DNA of 40,563 nucleotides from Octadecabacter sp. (GTDB taxonomy: Bacteria; Pseudomonadota; Alphaproteobacteria; Rhodobacterales; Rhodobacteraceae), in contig JAPKAD010000020.1 of NCBI GenBank assembly GCA_028825445.1, positions 1 to 40,563 of the forward strand, written 5' to 3'. A program made the translations under genes and the position numbers. The notes beneath the pieces are model-generated. The model was given only the letters and a program-made list of their open reading frames with translations, was not told the origin of the DNA and did not search any database. How positions within the stretch are numbered: the first letter of the stretch is position 1; each line of letters begins with the position of its first letter. Below, piece after piece: positions 33,418-40,563 of the stretch.

Positions 33418-34860
33418 ATGGTAAACACCACCTATGATTTGATCGTTATTGGCGCAGGACCCGGCGGTTATGTTGCCGCAATCCGTGCTGCACAACTTGG
33501 TCTGAAAACAGCCATTGTCGAACGCGAACACTTGGGGGGAATTTGCCTGAATTGGGGATGCATACCAACCAAGGCTCTTCTGCGATCTGCCGAATTGCTT
33601 GGACATATGGAGCATGCGGCTGATTTTGGCATCGATACAGGTGCAGTTAAGGCCAATGTTCCCGCAATGGTAGCCCGCTCGCGGGCTGTGTCAGCACAGT
33701 TGAACAACGGTATTGCACATCTACTTAAGAAAAACAAAATTGATATCATCTGGGGTGAAGCCAAACTAACCTCACCTGGTAATATCTCTGTTTCAAAGTC
33801 GTCCAAGGCAGCCATTGAACCGGTCCACCCCAAACCTCGCCAGACCAAAGATCACGGCGCATATTCTGCTAAGCATATCATTATCGCTACTGGTGCACGT
33901 CCGCGCGCTTTGCCCGGGATGAAGCCCGACGGTGATCTGATAATGACTTACTTTGAAGCGATGAAGCCGACCAAAGCACCTAAATCGCTACTCATTGTTG
34001 GTTCTGGTGCTGTTGGGATGGAATTTGCCTCATTTTATGCAGCTTTGGGCACCAAAGTGACAGTGATAGAGCTGCTTGCAGAAGTTCTCCCACAAGAAGA
34101 TCCTGAAATCGCAAAAATTGTGCGCGTCGCATTTGTGAAACGTGGCATTGAGGTGCTGACCACTGCAAAAGTGACCGACCTCAAGCGTCAAAATGGGGCT
34201 GTAGAAACGAAACTGATGCTCAATGATGGCAGTACATCAAACAGAACTTTCGACAAGGTGATCTCAGCCATTGGGGTTATCCCGAATACAGAAAACCTTG
34301 GGCTTGAAGCAGTGGGCGTCCAAACCTCATCAACAGGAATAGTAACAAATGAGGCAGGCGCGACTACGTGCAAGGGGCTTTATGCTATAGGGGATGTCAC
34401 TGGGGCACCCATGCTCGCTCATAAAGCAGAACATGAGGCCGTAATCTGTGTCGAAAAAATCGTAAAAGGCAATGCGCATAAACTTAAAAAATCCCACATT
34501 CCTGGCTGCACCTACTGCCAACCGCAAGTTGCATCGGTAGGCCTCACTGAAGCGGCATCTCGCGCAGCTGGACACACCGTTAAAGTAGGTCGCTTTCCCT
34601 TCGCCGCCAATGGCAAAGCTATTGCGATGGGTGATGCTTCTGGCCTTGTAAAAACTGTATTCGACGCACTGACAGGAGAATTACTCGGAGCTCATATGGT
34701 TGGCCCTGAAGTTACTGAATTAATTCAAGGATTTGTAACAGCGATCGGACATGAAACAACCGATGACCACCTGCTAAAATTGGTTTATCCGCACCCCACC
34801 CTCTCGGAGGCGATGCACGAATCTGTCTTGGACGCAAATGGGGTCGCGATTCATATTTAA
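33418..34860 (+). CDS. lpdA: Dihydrolipoamide dehydrogenase (E3)
   Basis: This 480-residue flavoprotein reoxidises the lipoyl arms of E2 with NAD. FAD motif VIGAGPGGYVAAIRAA lies at the N-terminus, redox-active Cys43 and Cys48 in GGICLNWGCIPTKAL, NAD motif LIVGSGAVGMEFASFY near residue 200 and the C-terminal active-site YPHPTLSEAMHE. It starts one base after the transketolase stop. A slightly unusual insert near residues 120-145 (basic, SKSSKAAIEPVHPKPRQTKD) precedes the FAD-domain return strand. There is no lipoyl domain. It ends the six-gene operon. Confidence 0.95.
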   Translation: MVNTTYDLIVIGAGPGGYVAAIRAAQLGLKTAIVEREHLGGICLNWGCIPTKALLRSAELLGHMEHAADFGIDTGAVKANVPAMVARSRAVSAQLNNGIAHLLKKNKIDIIWGEAKLTSPGNISVSKSSKAAIEPVHPKPRQTKDHGAYSAKHIIIATGARPRALPGMKPDGDLIMTYFEAMKPTKAPKSLLIVGSGAVGMEFASFYAALGTKVTVIELLAEVLPQEDPEIAKIVRVAFVKRGIEVLTTAKVTDLKRQNGAVETKLMLNDGSTSNRTFDKVISAIGVIPNTENLGLEAVGVQTSSTGIVTNEAGATTCKGLYAIGDVTGAPMLAHKAEHEAVICVEKIVKGNAHKLKKSHIPGCTYCQPQVASVGLTEAASRAAGHTVKVGRFPFAANGKAIAMGDASGLVKTVFDALTGELLGAHMVGPEVTELIQGFVTAIGHETTDDHLLKLVYPHPTLSEAMHESVLDANGVAIHI

Positions 34861-34998
34861 TAGAAGACACTTTACGACATTTTCTTTTTCAGCACAGCGC
34901 ACAACATTAACAATTAAACGGGTCACAGCAGCCAATGGAATGGCAGCACATTTAGGCGTTTCAGGGTAATACCAAGTTGTTCGACTTATCTGAATAAT

Positions 34999-35016
34999 GA
35001 TTTGTGCAACAAAGCC
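34999..35016 (-). repeat. Solitary IS terminal inverted repeat
   Basis: Read on the minus strand these 18 bases are GGCTTTGTTGCACAAATC. They match the end of the IS at 39723-39740 in 17 of 18 positions. No transposase is attached; 34861-34998 shows an open but unrecognised minus-strand frame running through the repeat. It lies directly after the amidohydrolase stop. It is best explained as the relic of an IS end left after excision or deletion. Confidence 0.6.
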
Positions 35017-35017
35017 A

Positions 35018-35860
35018 TTACAAACCATAGATACGTCTTGTCGTATCATTTCCAATCATATTGGCTTCGCTAATGCTCAATTCACGCAAAATCGCGTTTG
35101 TGACGTCTATCCAATCCGGCAATCCATTTGCCAGATCAACGACGGGCCAATCACTCCCCCAAACTATTCGCGAAGGCCCAAAAATTTTTAGCACATGGTC
35201 AAGATATGGGCGAATATTGCTCAGTGTTGCGACGCCTGCAGCGCAATATGCGAGAAGGCCTGAAAGTTTGCATGTGACGTTTTCGCGCGTCGCAAGAGCT
35301 GTCATATTTGCCCGCCATGGATCAAGGCCTCCACCAGCAATATCTGGCACGCCACAATGGTTCAGGATAAAATTTGTATTAGGGCAAGAGGTGACAAGAT
35401 CCGTTCCAATTGCCAATTGCTTTGGCAGTACACATAAATCAAATGTTTTGCCCCGCGCTCCAATAGCTGCAACGTTGCGCCGGAACGTGTCACTTTTTGA
35501 CAGGTTATCGTCCATCACGTGCAGTATGCGACGATAACCAATAACACCAAGGTTTGCGCATTCATCAAGCCATTCACTAAATCCGGCATCTTCTTCAGGC
35601 CTACAAGACGCAATGATACCAAGGATGCCATTATTTTTTTGCTGCATTAATTGCGCGATAAACCGTGTTTCAGCTTGATAATCCTCATCATCAGCACCGG
35701 TCTCCATAAACACTGTGCCAATAATGTCGGCACTTTTGGTCAGTTCTTTATAAATCTCTAACGTAAACGCCTTGTTGGCAAGCGGCAGAATGTCATCTGT
35801 CCACGCGTAGCCTGCAACGTCCGGATATACGAGGTGTTGATGCGTGTCGATTAGCTGCAT
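35018..35860 (-). CDS. Amidohydrolase, L-fuconolactonase type (COG3618)
   Basis: This 280-residue TIM-barrel hydrolase starts with the metal-binding DTHQH (His7, His9), and has FILNHCGVP and WGSDWPVV further on, as in sugar-lactonases and 2-pyrone-4,6-dicarboxylate hydrolases. With the next genes it suits hydrolysis of an L-fucono- or related 6-deoxy-aldonolactone to the acid. It is the last gene of a minus-strand operon: 20 bases after the FAH gene. Its C-terminus stops three bases from a solitary IS end, so the last residues may have been altered by insertion, though length is normal. Confidence 0.88.
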   Translation of the reverse strand: MQLIDTHQHLVYPDVAGYAWTDDILPLANKAFTLEIYKELTKSADIIGTVFMETGADDEDYQAETRFIAQLMQQKNNGILGIIASCRPEEDAGFSEWLDECANLGVIGYRRILHVMDDNLSKSDTFRRNVAAIGARGKTFDLCVLPKQLAIGTDLVTSCPNTNFILNHCGVPDIAGGGLDPWRANMTALATRENVTCKLSGLLAYCAAGVATLSNIRPYLDHVLKIFGPSRIVWGSDWPVVDLANGLPDWIDVTNAILRELSISEANMIGNDTTRRIYGL

Positions 35861-35880
35861 AGCGTGTCCTCTTAGATAAC

Positions 35881-36729
35881 TTATTCTGGGTCTGCGATCA
35901 CGTTTTGACGCTGTTGGCCGAGCCCATCGATTCCGAGTTTTACAACGTCACCCGGTCGCAGATACTGTTGTGGCTTTTGTCCCATGCCAACGCCGGGGGG
36001 GGTGCCAGTGGAAATTATGTCACCAGGATGCAGGCTCATAAATTGGCTCAAATATGACACCACATGCGCCACGCCATAAACCATCGTTTTAGTTGATCCG
36101 TTTTGCATTTTTTTACCATTTACCGTAAGCCACATCGGTAGGTCTTGCGGGTCTTCCACCTCGTCACGCGTCACCAGCCATGGGCCGATTTGACCGAAGT
36201 TGTCGCAACTTTTGCCCTTGGTCCACTGCCCTGACCGCTCAGTCTGAAACGCCCGTTCGGACACGTCATTAGAAATAGCATACCCGGCTACATAATCGAG
36301 GGCAGCGGCCTGTGACACATATTTGGCCCGTTTGCCGATGATAACCGCCAATTCGACTTCCCAGTCGGTCTTTTCAGACCCACATGGGATAATGATTGGA
36401 TCATTCGGACCGCATATCGCAGACGTTGCTTTCATAAAAATAACTGGTTCTGGCGGCACATCCAGACCGCTTTCGGCAGCGTGATCAGCGTAATTTAGCC
36501 CGATGCAGATAAATTTTCCAGTGCCCGCAACACAAGGGCCAAGACGAGTATCTGCATGTACGACGGGCAAACGTGCCGGATCAACCTCATGGATCGCTTT
36601 TAAACCTTCATCCGACAGTGCAGCACCCGCGATATCAGGCACAATGCCTGTCAAATCGCGGATTATTCCATTAGCGTCCATCATCCCCGGCTTTTCGTTA
36701 CCCAGCTCACCAAATCGTAATAGTTTCAT
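35881..36729 (-). CDS. FAH-family hydrolase, 2,4-diketo-3-deoxy-L-fuconate hydrolase-like
   Basis: This 282-residue fumarylacetoacetase-fold enzyme has metal ligands Glu124 and Glu126 (DWEVELAVIIG) and Asp155 (AISNDVSERAFQ). ICIGLNYADHAAESG and STGTPPGVGMG are typical of the branch that cleaves 2,4-diketo-3-deoxy sugar acids. In the L-fucose and L-rhamnose routes this gives pyruvate plus L-lactate. The SDR encoded just upstream would supply the diketo acid. The gene begins 12 bases after the SDR stop. Confidence 0.9.
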   Translation of the reverse strand: MKLLRFGELGNEKPGMMDANGIIRDLTGIVPDIAGAALSDEGLKAIHEVDPARLPVVHADTRLGPCVAGTGKFICIGLNYADHAAESGLDVPPEPVIFMKATSAICGPNDPIIIPCGSEKTDWEVELAVIIGKRAKYVSQAAALDYVAGYAISNDVSERAFQTERSGQWTKGKSCDNFGQIGPWLVTRDEVEDPQDLPMWLTVNGKKMQNGSTKTMVYGVAHVVSYLSQFMSLHPGDIISTGTPPGVGMGQKPQQYLRPGDVVKLGIDGLGQQRQNVIADPE

Positions 36730-36741
36730 TTATTATAATCC

Positions 36742-37479
36742 TTAAGTATTGGCCCAACCGCCATCAATTACATGTGCAATACCAGTCGTATATCCAGATT
36801 CATCTGAAGCAAGATAGACGACAAGGGCCGCAATTTCCTCAGCCTTACCGATCCGCCCCAAAGGTTGGCGCGACACAAATGCAGCACGCGCAGCATCATA
36901 ATCACCCGTATCACGCAACCTTTGCTCTAATGATGGACTTTCGACAGTGCCTGGACAAATTGCATTGCAACGTATGCCTTGGGTAACAAAATCAGCAGCG
37001 ATTGATTTAGTCATGCCGATCACAGCCGCTTTAGTGGTCCCATAAGCAAACCGGTTGGGTGCTGCTATCACACTAGAGGCCACCGACGACATGTTGATAA
37101 TTGATCCATGTCCACCCTCCAGCATCCCCGGTAAAAACGCACGGTTCATGCGGTACATAGCTGTCACATTTAGCCCATTTGAAAATTGCCATTGCTCTTC
37201 ATCACAGTCCAAAATGCTGCCATTGGCAACAAAACCAGCACAGTTGAACAACACATCCAACGGACCGGTACGGTCAACTGCTGCGGCAATCGACACCGGG
37301 TCCATTACGTTCAGTTTAAATGCCTCAAACCCTGATGCAGTTAATTCAGCAAGTGTTTCTTCATTCACATCTGTAGCAAACACGCGTGCGCCCTCAGCCT
37401 GCATTGCATGTGCTGAAGCACGTCCAATCCCTTGCCCTGCCGCTGTTACAAGACAGGTTTTTCCGTTTAATCTTCCCAT
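36742..37479 (-). CDS. SDR dehydrogenase, 2-keto-3-deoxy-L-fuconate dehydrogenase-like
   Basis: This 245-residue short-chain dehydrogenase starts at the ATG at 37479, 8 bases after AAAGGAG; the open frame extends 16 codons further up into the UxaA gene but without a ribosome site. It has the coenzyme motif TAAGQGIGR, NCAGF, NMSS with the catalytic Ser and YGTTK with Tyr146 and Lys150. ATDVN after strand two favours NAD. With the FAH gene it fits oxidation of 2-keto-3-deoxy-L-fuconate at C4. It could instead be the initial sugar dehydrogenase. Confidence 0.9.
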   Translation of the reverse strand: MGRLNGKTCLVTAAGQGIGRASAHAMQAEGARVFATDVNEETLAELTASGFEAFKLNVMDPVSIAAAVDRTGPLDVLFNCAGFVANGSILDCDEEQWQFSNGLNVTAMYRMNRAFLPGMLEGGHGSIINMSSVASSVIAAPNRFAYGTTKAAVIGMTKSIAADFVTQGIRCNAICPGTVESPSLEQRLRDTGDYDAARAAFVSRQPLGRIGKAEEIAALVVYLASDESGYTTGIAHVIDGGWANT

Positions 37480-37492
37480 TTCACCTTCTCCT

Positions 37493-38683
37493 TTAGACCG
37501 GTAAACATGCCGGACCAATTGGTTCAAAACTTTTGTAGGTCAGTATAAATTCGCGATGGCCCAGATCTTCTGACTTAGTGCAGGCGCCGCTGGCTACGGT
37601 CTGTACCATATCAAAAATTTCATCTCCTATTTGAGACAGGTTTGCCGTACCGTCGATGATACGGCCCGCATTAATATCCATATCTTCTTGCAAACGCGCA
37701 TACATTTCCGGATTGGCCGCAATTTTAATTACGGGTGCCAAAGCAGATCCAACAACAGAACCACGTCCTGTGACAAACAGTGTCATATGCGCGCCTGAGG
37801 CCATCATTTCAACAATTTCTGCGTTGTCAGAGATATTGGGAAAACCAAACCGGACCGGACCATCCGGCACAACATCCATAAGATATAGACCACCTTTTGG
37901 TGGAATATCTCCTGGTTTTATCAGGCCAGAAATTTTTGAGGCACCAGATTTTGCATAAGCGCCCATCGATTTTTCTTCGATAGACGACAGGCCGCCATCA
38001 GCGTTTCCAGCAGCGAAACTGCCGTAGCCCAGCGTTGCATAATATTGAGCAGCCTTTGTCACAGACGCTCGCAGTTCTATGGCCAATTCAGGCGTGGCAG
38101 CACGTGCTGACATTATATCTTCGCAACCGATCAACTCGCCAGTTTCCTCAAAAATACACGTAGCTCCGGATGCCACCAATTTATCAAACGCACGGCCAGC
38201 CGCGGGATTGCCAGAAATACCACTGGTGCCATCGGACCCACCGCAAACTGTGCCAATCACCAAATCAGACAAATGCACTGAAACAGTTGGGATATTTTGC
38301 AAAGTCTGTACCGTTTTAGCAACGAAGGCTTGACCTTTCGTAATGGCGCTCCTCGTGCCACCCTCTTTCTGGATCACAAGCGTTTCCACATCACGGCCAC
38401 TGTCACGGACAACCTGCTCCAGTTGATAGCGGTTAAAACTTTCACAGCCTAACGACACCAGCAGCACTCCCCCTACATTGGGGTGGGTGCAAAGTCGCTC
38501 CATCATCTTTTGCGCGTATTCATTTGGAAAGCAGCCCGGAAAGCCAATCACATGGGCATGTTCACGCTGTGGCAGGGTGATTTCGCGTGCAACGTGATGC
38601 GCGCACTCCACAAGATAGGCCACTGCCACAACATTGCGGATGCCTTTCCGACCGTCTTTGCGAAGATAGCCTTGCATACTCAT
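37493..38683 (-). CDS. UxaA-family sugar-acid dehydratase, large (C-terminal) subunit
   Basis: This 396-residue protein covers the catalytic part of altronate/galactarate-type dehydratases. GYLRKDGRKGIRN at the start, SLGCESFN, IGTVCGGSDGTSGISGNPAAG and IKIAANPEMYARL are family hallmarks, with cysteines likely to hold the metal. The SAF-domain part is a separate gene (38689-38997). Split UxaA pairs occur in Campylobacter fucose loci beside a COG3618 lactonase and SDR, as here, so the substrate is probably L-fuconate or a similar acid. The sulfolactate sulfo-lyase SuyAB has the same split form and is the main alternative. AAAGGAG lies 8 bases before the ATG. Confidence 0.9.
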   Translation of the reverse strand: MSMQGYLRKDGRKGIRNVVAVAYLVECAHHVAREITLPQREHAHVIGFPGCFPNEYAQKMMERLCTHPNVGGVLLVSLGCESFNRYQLEQVVRDSGRDVETLVIQKEGGTRSAITKGQAFVAKTVQTLQNIPTVSVHLSDLVIGTVCGGSDGTSGISGNPAAGRAFDKLVASGATCIFEETGELIGCEDIMSARAATPELAIELRASVTKAAQYYATLGYGSFAAGNADGGLSSIEEKSMGAYAKSGASKISGLIKPGDIPPKGGLYLMDVVPDGPVRFGFPNISDNAEIVEMMASGAHMTLFVTGRGSVVGSALAPVIKIAANPEMYARLQEDMDINAGRIIDGTANLSQIGDEIFDMVQTVASGACTKSEDLGHREFILTYKSFEPIGPACLPV

Positions 38684-38688
38684 GCGTC

Positions 38689-38997
38689 TTACTCCTTTAA
38701 GGCACCCGCGAGCGAATAAGTGGCCGTATAGTCACTTTTCATATTGTGCAGATGCACGTGATCGCCGACGGTGATATCCTTGATCGCCGAGCCGATGGAC
38801 GCACCATATTTCAAAACTTTATCACCAACCGACATGGGTCGTAGTGCTAGCTTGTGCCCCATGCTCACAGCAACATCTAAGGTGATTTTGGCCCCATTAA
38901 TGACCAAAATTTCGCCCTTGGAAATTGAGCAACGCACAACGACCACCGTGTCTTCTGGCATGAGAATTATCAGACGATCGTCGGTTAAATTGGTCAT
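38689..38997 (-). CDS. UxaA-family dehydratase, small (SAF-domain) subunit
   Basis: This 102-residue protein is the N-terminal SAF domain of altronate-dehydratase-like enzymes. The family stretch reads ITLDVAVSMGHKLALRPMSVGD then VLKYGASIGSAIKDITVGDHVHLHN. It complexes with the large subunit encoded 5 bases downstream. It is the first intact gene of the operon. A possible weak ribosome site (GGAGA) lies a few bases before the ATG at 38997. Confidence 0.9.
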   Translation of the reverse strand: MTNLTDDRLIILMPEDTVVVVRCSISKGEILVINGAKITLDVAVSMGHKLALRPMSVGDKVLKYGASIGSAIKDITVGDHVHLHNMKSDYTATYSLAGALKE

Positions 38998-39040
38998 ATT
39001 TCAAATCTCCACTTTCGTGCAATTAACGATAAAATCCCAA

Positions 39041-39196
39041 TCAAAATTTACACCCAGACCAGCGGTTTACGATAATGTCGCAATACCATTTCTGAATGGC
39101 TTAGCCCAACATCTAACGTTGAGAGTAACTCACAATAATATCAAGCCCTTTTTCTAAGGCTGGTGCTGAATAGGACTTACTTGTCTCTTTGGGCAT
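39041..39196 (-). pseudogene. Relic of an IclR-family regulator
   Basis: From an ATG at 39196 the frame reads MPKETSKSYSAPALEKGLDII, which is the characteristic N-terminus of IclR-type regulators (SAPALEKGLDILELL). Stops follow at 39113-39115 and 39101-39103, then an unassigned stretch (AIQKWYCDIIVNRWSG) before TGA at 39041. The helix-turn-helix and effector domain are missing. It sits directly upstream of the sugar-acid operon and was probably its local regulator. Confidence 0.6.
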
Positions 39197-39325
39197 GGAT
39201 AACTTTTATACTGTAGTATGTTCCACGGTCTCTGTCGTACTAAAAAGTCAAACAAGTTTTTTTATATCTTTCACTATGCGTGCTCAACCCGCTTGGCCTC
39301 TAGATTGAACGCGAATTCGTATCTT

Positions 39326-39721
39326 TTATACAAATTTCGCATGTTCAACATCCATACTGGGCGACATCACTAATGGAGCTTCTCCATAGACAAGTTTTGG
39401 CAACCACAATGAAATAATCGGGATAAGGGTCACCATCAACAACGCAACGATCATGATAATGATAATGATAATCAAAAGTGGGATCGCTTTCTTGTTAAAG
39501 TCAGCGATGCTGACCCCAGTGATAAAACATGTGGTATTCATCAAGGTACCGATTGCCGGCATCACACCAGCGATGGTCAGGTTCTGCACGTTCACAATTC
39601 CCAAAAGCACCGGATTAATGCCAAGTGATTGAGTGAGTGGCACCAACAATAAGGTCAAGATAATCAAAGCCTCACCACCTTCAGGCAGTGCACTCGTGAA
39701 AATCAACATTAAATTGATCTC
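39326..39721 (-). pseudogene. dctM: 3' third of TRAP transporter large permease, cut by IS
   Basis: The last 131 codons of a DctM-type permease: LLVPLTQSLGINPVLLGIVNVQNLTIAGVMP, then a long isoleucine-rich span and a final IISLWLPKLVYG tail. Upstream codons (SEINL) continue open to 39721, where the IS terminal repeat begins. The rest of dctM and any dctQ/dctP lie outside the window. It would have been the importer of the sugar-acid module. It is presumably non-functional here. Confidence 0.85.
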
Positions 39722-39722
39722 A

Positions 39723-40563
39723 GACTTTGTTGCACAAATCGTTTGATGGGATTCATCTCATGAATCTAGCGTAATAGCTGAATGATATGAGTCTCTGGAA
39801 ACCGACAACTTATATGACCAAAAACTGGTCATATTACAACGACGCCTTGAAGCAGCGCGGTTCATTATCAATCTGGTTCGATGCTGAGACGCCTTGGAAA
39901 GCCAAACTTTCGGGTCAACGTGGGCGCCAGAAGGCCTACAGCGATGTGGCGATCCAATCCTGCTTAACGTTAGAAGTACTGTTTGGTTTGCCTTTGCGGC
40001 AGACAACTGGTTTCGAAGAAAGCTTGCTGAAACTCGTTGGGTTGGACTGGACGGTGCTAGACTTTAGCTCCTTATGTCGGCGGTAGAAGGTGCTGCCAGT
40101 TGCCATCTCTTATCGTAGTTCGCAGGGGCCGCTGCTCCTCTTGATCGATTGTACTGGCATTAAGGCCCCCTCTCGGCAGCACCCTACGGATGCGCCTGCT
40201 AGGCAGTGGAGGGCAAAGGTGAGTGGAACGCACGTAAGCATGGTGGTCCCAAGCGTCGCCTTTGGCGCAAGATACATTTGGAATTGACGAAAAAACTCCA
40301 AAAAATCCGAGTGATAGAAGCCACAAGCAGCAACAGCAGTGATGCCCCAGTATTGCCAGATCTTCTCGGTCAAATCTCGCCAGACCAAGAATTTGACTAC
40401 GTCGCTGCGGATAGAGCCTGCGACACACGCAAATGCCACGATGCAGTCGCAGCCCAAATACCCATGCCGCCATTAGACCCCGTAAGAACGCTAAACTATG
40501 GAAGGCAGACACGCCCACTCCCAAGACACGAAATGAAGCTGTCCCATCTTCAAAAGATCTGGG
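39723..40563 (+). mobile_element. IS5-family insertion sequence, degenerate, cut by window end
   Basis: The left terminal repeat GACTTTGTTGCACAAATC (39723-39740) is followed by a transposase frame from the ATG at 39787: MSLWKPTTYMTKNW, RRGRQ-like GQRGRQKAYSDVAIQSCLTL and FGLPLRQTTGFEESLL, all typical of the IS5 family common in Rhodobacterales. The frame is broken by a TAG at 40084-40086 (a Gln in relatives), by an extra 41 nt at about 40165-40205, and again near 40455. First Asp (LLIDCTGIK) and second Asp (VAADRACDTRKCHD) are present. The element continues past the window, so its right end and target duplication are not visible. Confidence 0.88.

Noticed and set aside
34774..35055. 93-codon minus-strand frame between lpdA and the amidohydrolase
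   Set aside because: It overlaps the ends of both genes and runs through the solitary IS repeat; no family recognised.
37493..38997. Calling the split UxaA pair SuyAB (sulfolactate sulfo-lyase)
   Set aside because: The neighbours (COG3618 lactonase, SDR, FAH hydrolase) fit a deoxy-sugar-acid dehydratase better; kept only as an alternative.
1..40563. CRISPR arrays, tRNA or rRNA genes
   Set aside because: No regular spaced repeats and no cloverleaf or rRNA-like sequence noticed on either strand by eye.

Overview
The window reads as chromosome of a marine alphaproteobacterium, most likely a Rhodobacterales/Roseobacter-group member. The evidence is the gene families (TAXI-TRAP and DctM-type TRAP transporters, SnoaL-FMO fusion, split UxaA sugar-acid dehydratase, RpiR-controlled sugar ABC cluster) and the style of genes and spacers. 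It is AT-leaning for that group and shows heavy gene decay: degenerate IS6- and IS5-type elements, pseudogenes broken mainly by nonsense codons, and long gene-poor spacers. This placement is inferred from protein families only.

Layout. 1-2400: the 3' end of an unidentified gene with a G-tract frameshift, a LuxR-type regulator and a dead IS6-family transposase. 2451-5581 (minus): a two-gene TAXI-TRAP importer with a terminator-like hairpin between receptor and permease. 6093-8497: a TenA_E-type thiaminase-II-like protein, a peroxiredoxin and a small two-repeat protein. 8498-9805: gene-poor, decayed DNA. 9806-10474: a YczE/YitT-type membrane protein.

10625-34860 is the main system. A MurR/RpiR regulator (25651-26517) sits between two divergent catabolic arms. 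An identical 17-nt motif (ATTTGGTGAAAATTTCC) lies before the first gene of each arm. The minus arm encodes an ABC sugar importer (receptor, two permeases, ATPase), a transglutaminase-like protein, an FGGY sugar kinase, a VOC protein, a class II aldolase, a CbbY-like HAD phosphatase, a reductase carrying the sulfolactaldehyde-reductase signature, a SnoaL-FMO flavoprotein, nonsense-broken tpiA and gph, and an FMN monooxygenase. The plus arm encodes a complete 2-oxoacid/acetoin-dehydrogenase-type complex (E1 alpha, E1 beta, E2, E3) with a divergent transaldolase between E1 beta and E2 and a full transketolase between E2 and E3. Together they look like one regulon that imports, phosphorylates and splits an unidentified ketose or modified sugar and delivers the pieces to acyl-CoA and the pentose-phosphate pool. 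I know of no described pathway with this exact gene set.

35018-39721 (minus) is a second sugar-acid module of the L-fucose/6-deoxysugar lactone type: amidohydrolase lactonase, FAH-family diketo-acid hydrolase, SDR dehydrogenase, split UxaA dehydratase, an IclR regulator relic and the 3' half of a TRAP dctM cut by an IS5-family element (39723 to the window end). A nearly identical IS terminal sequence stands alone at 34999-35016, beside the last gene of this module.
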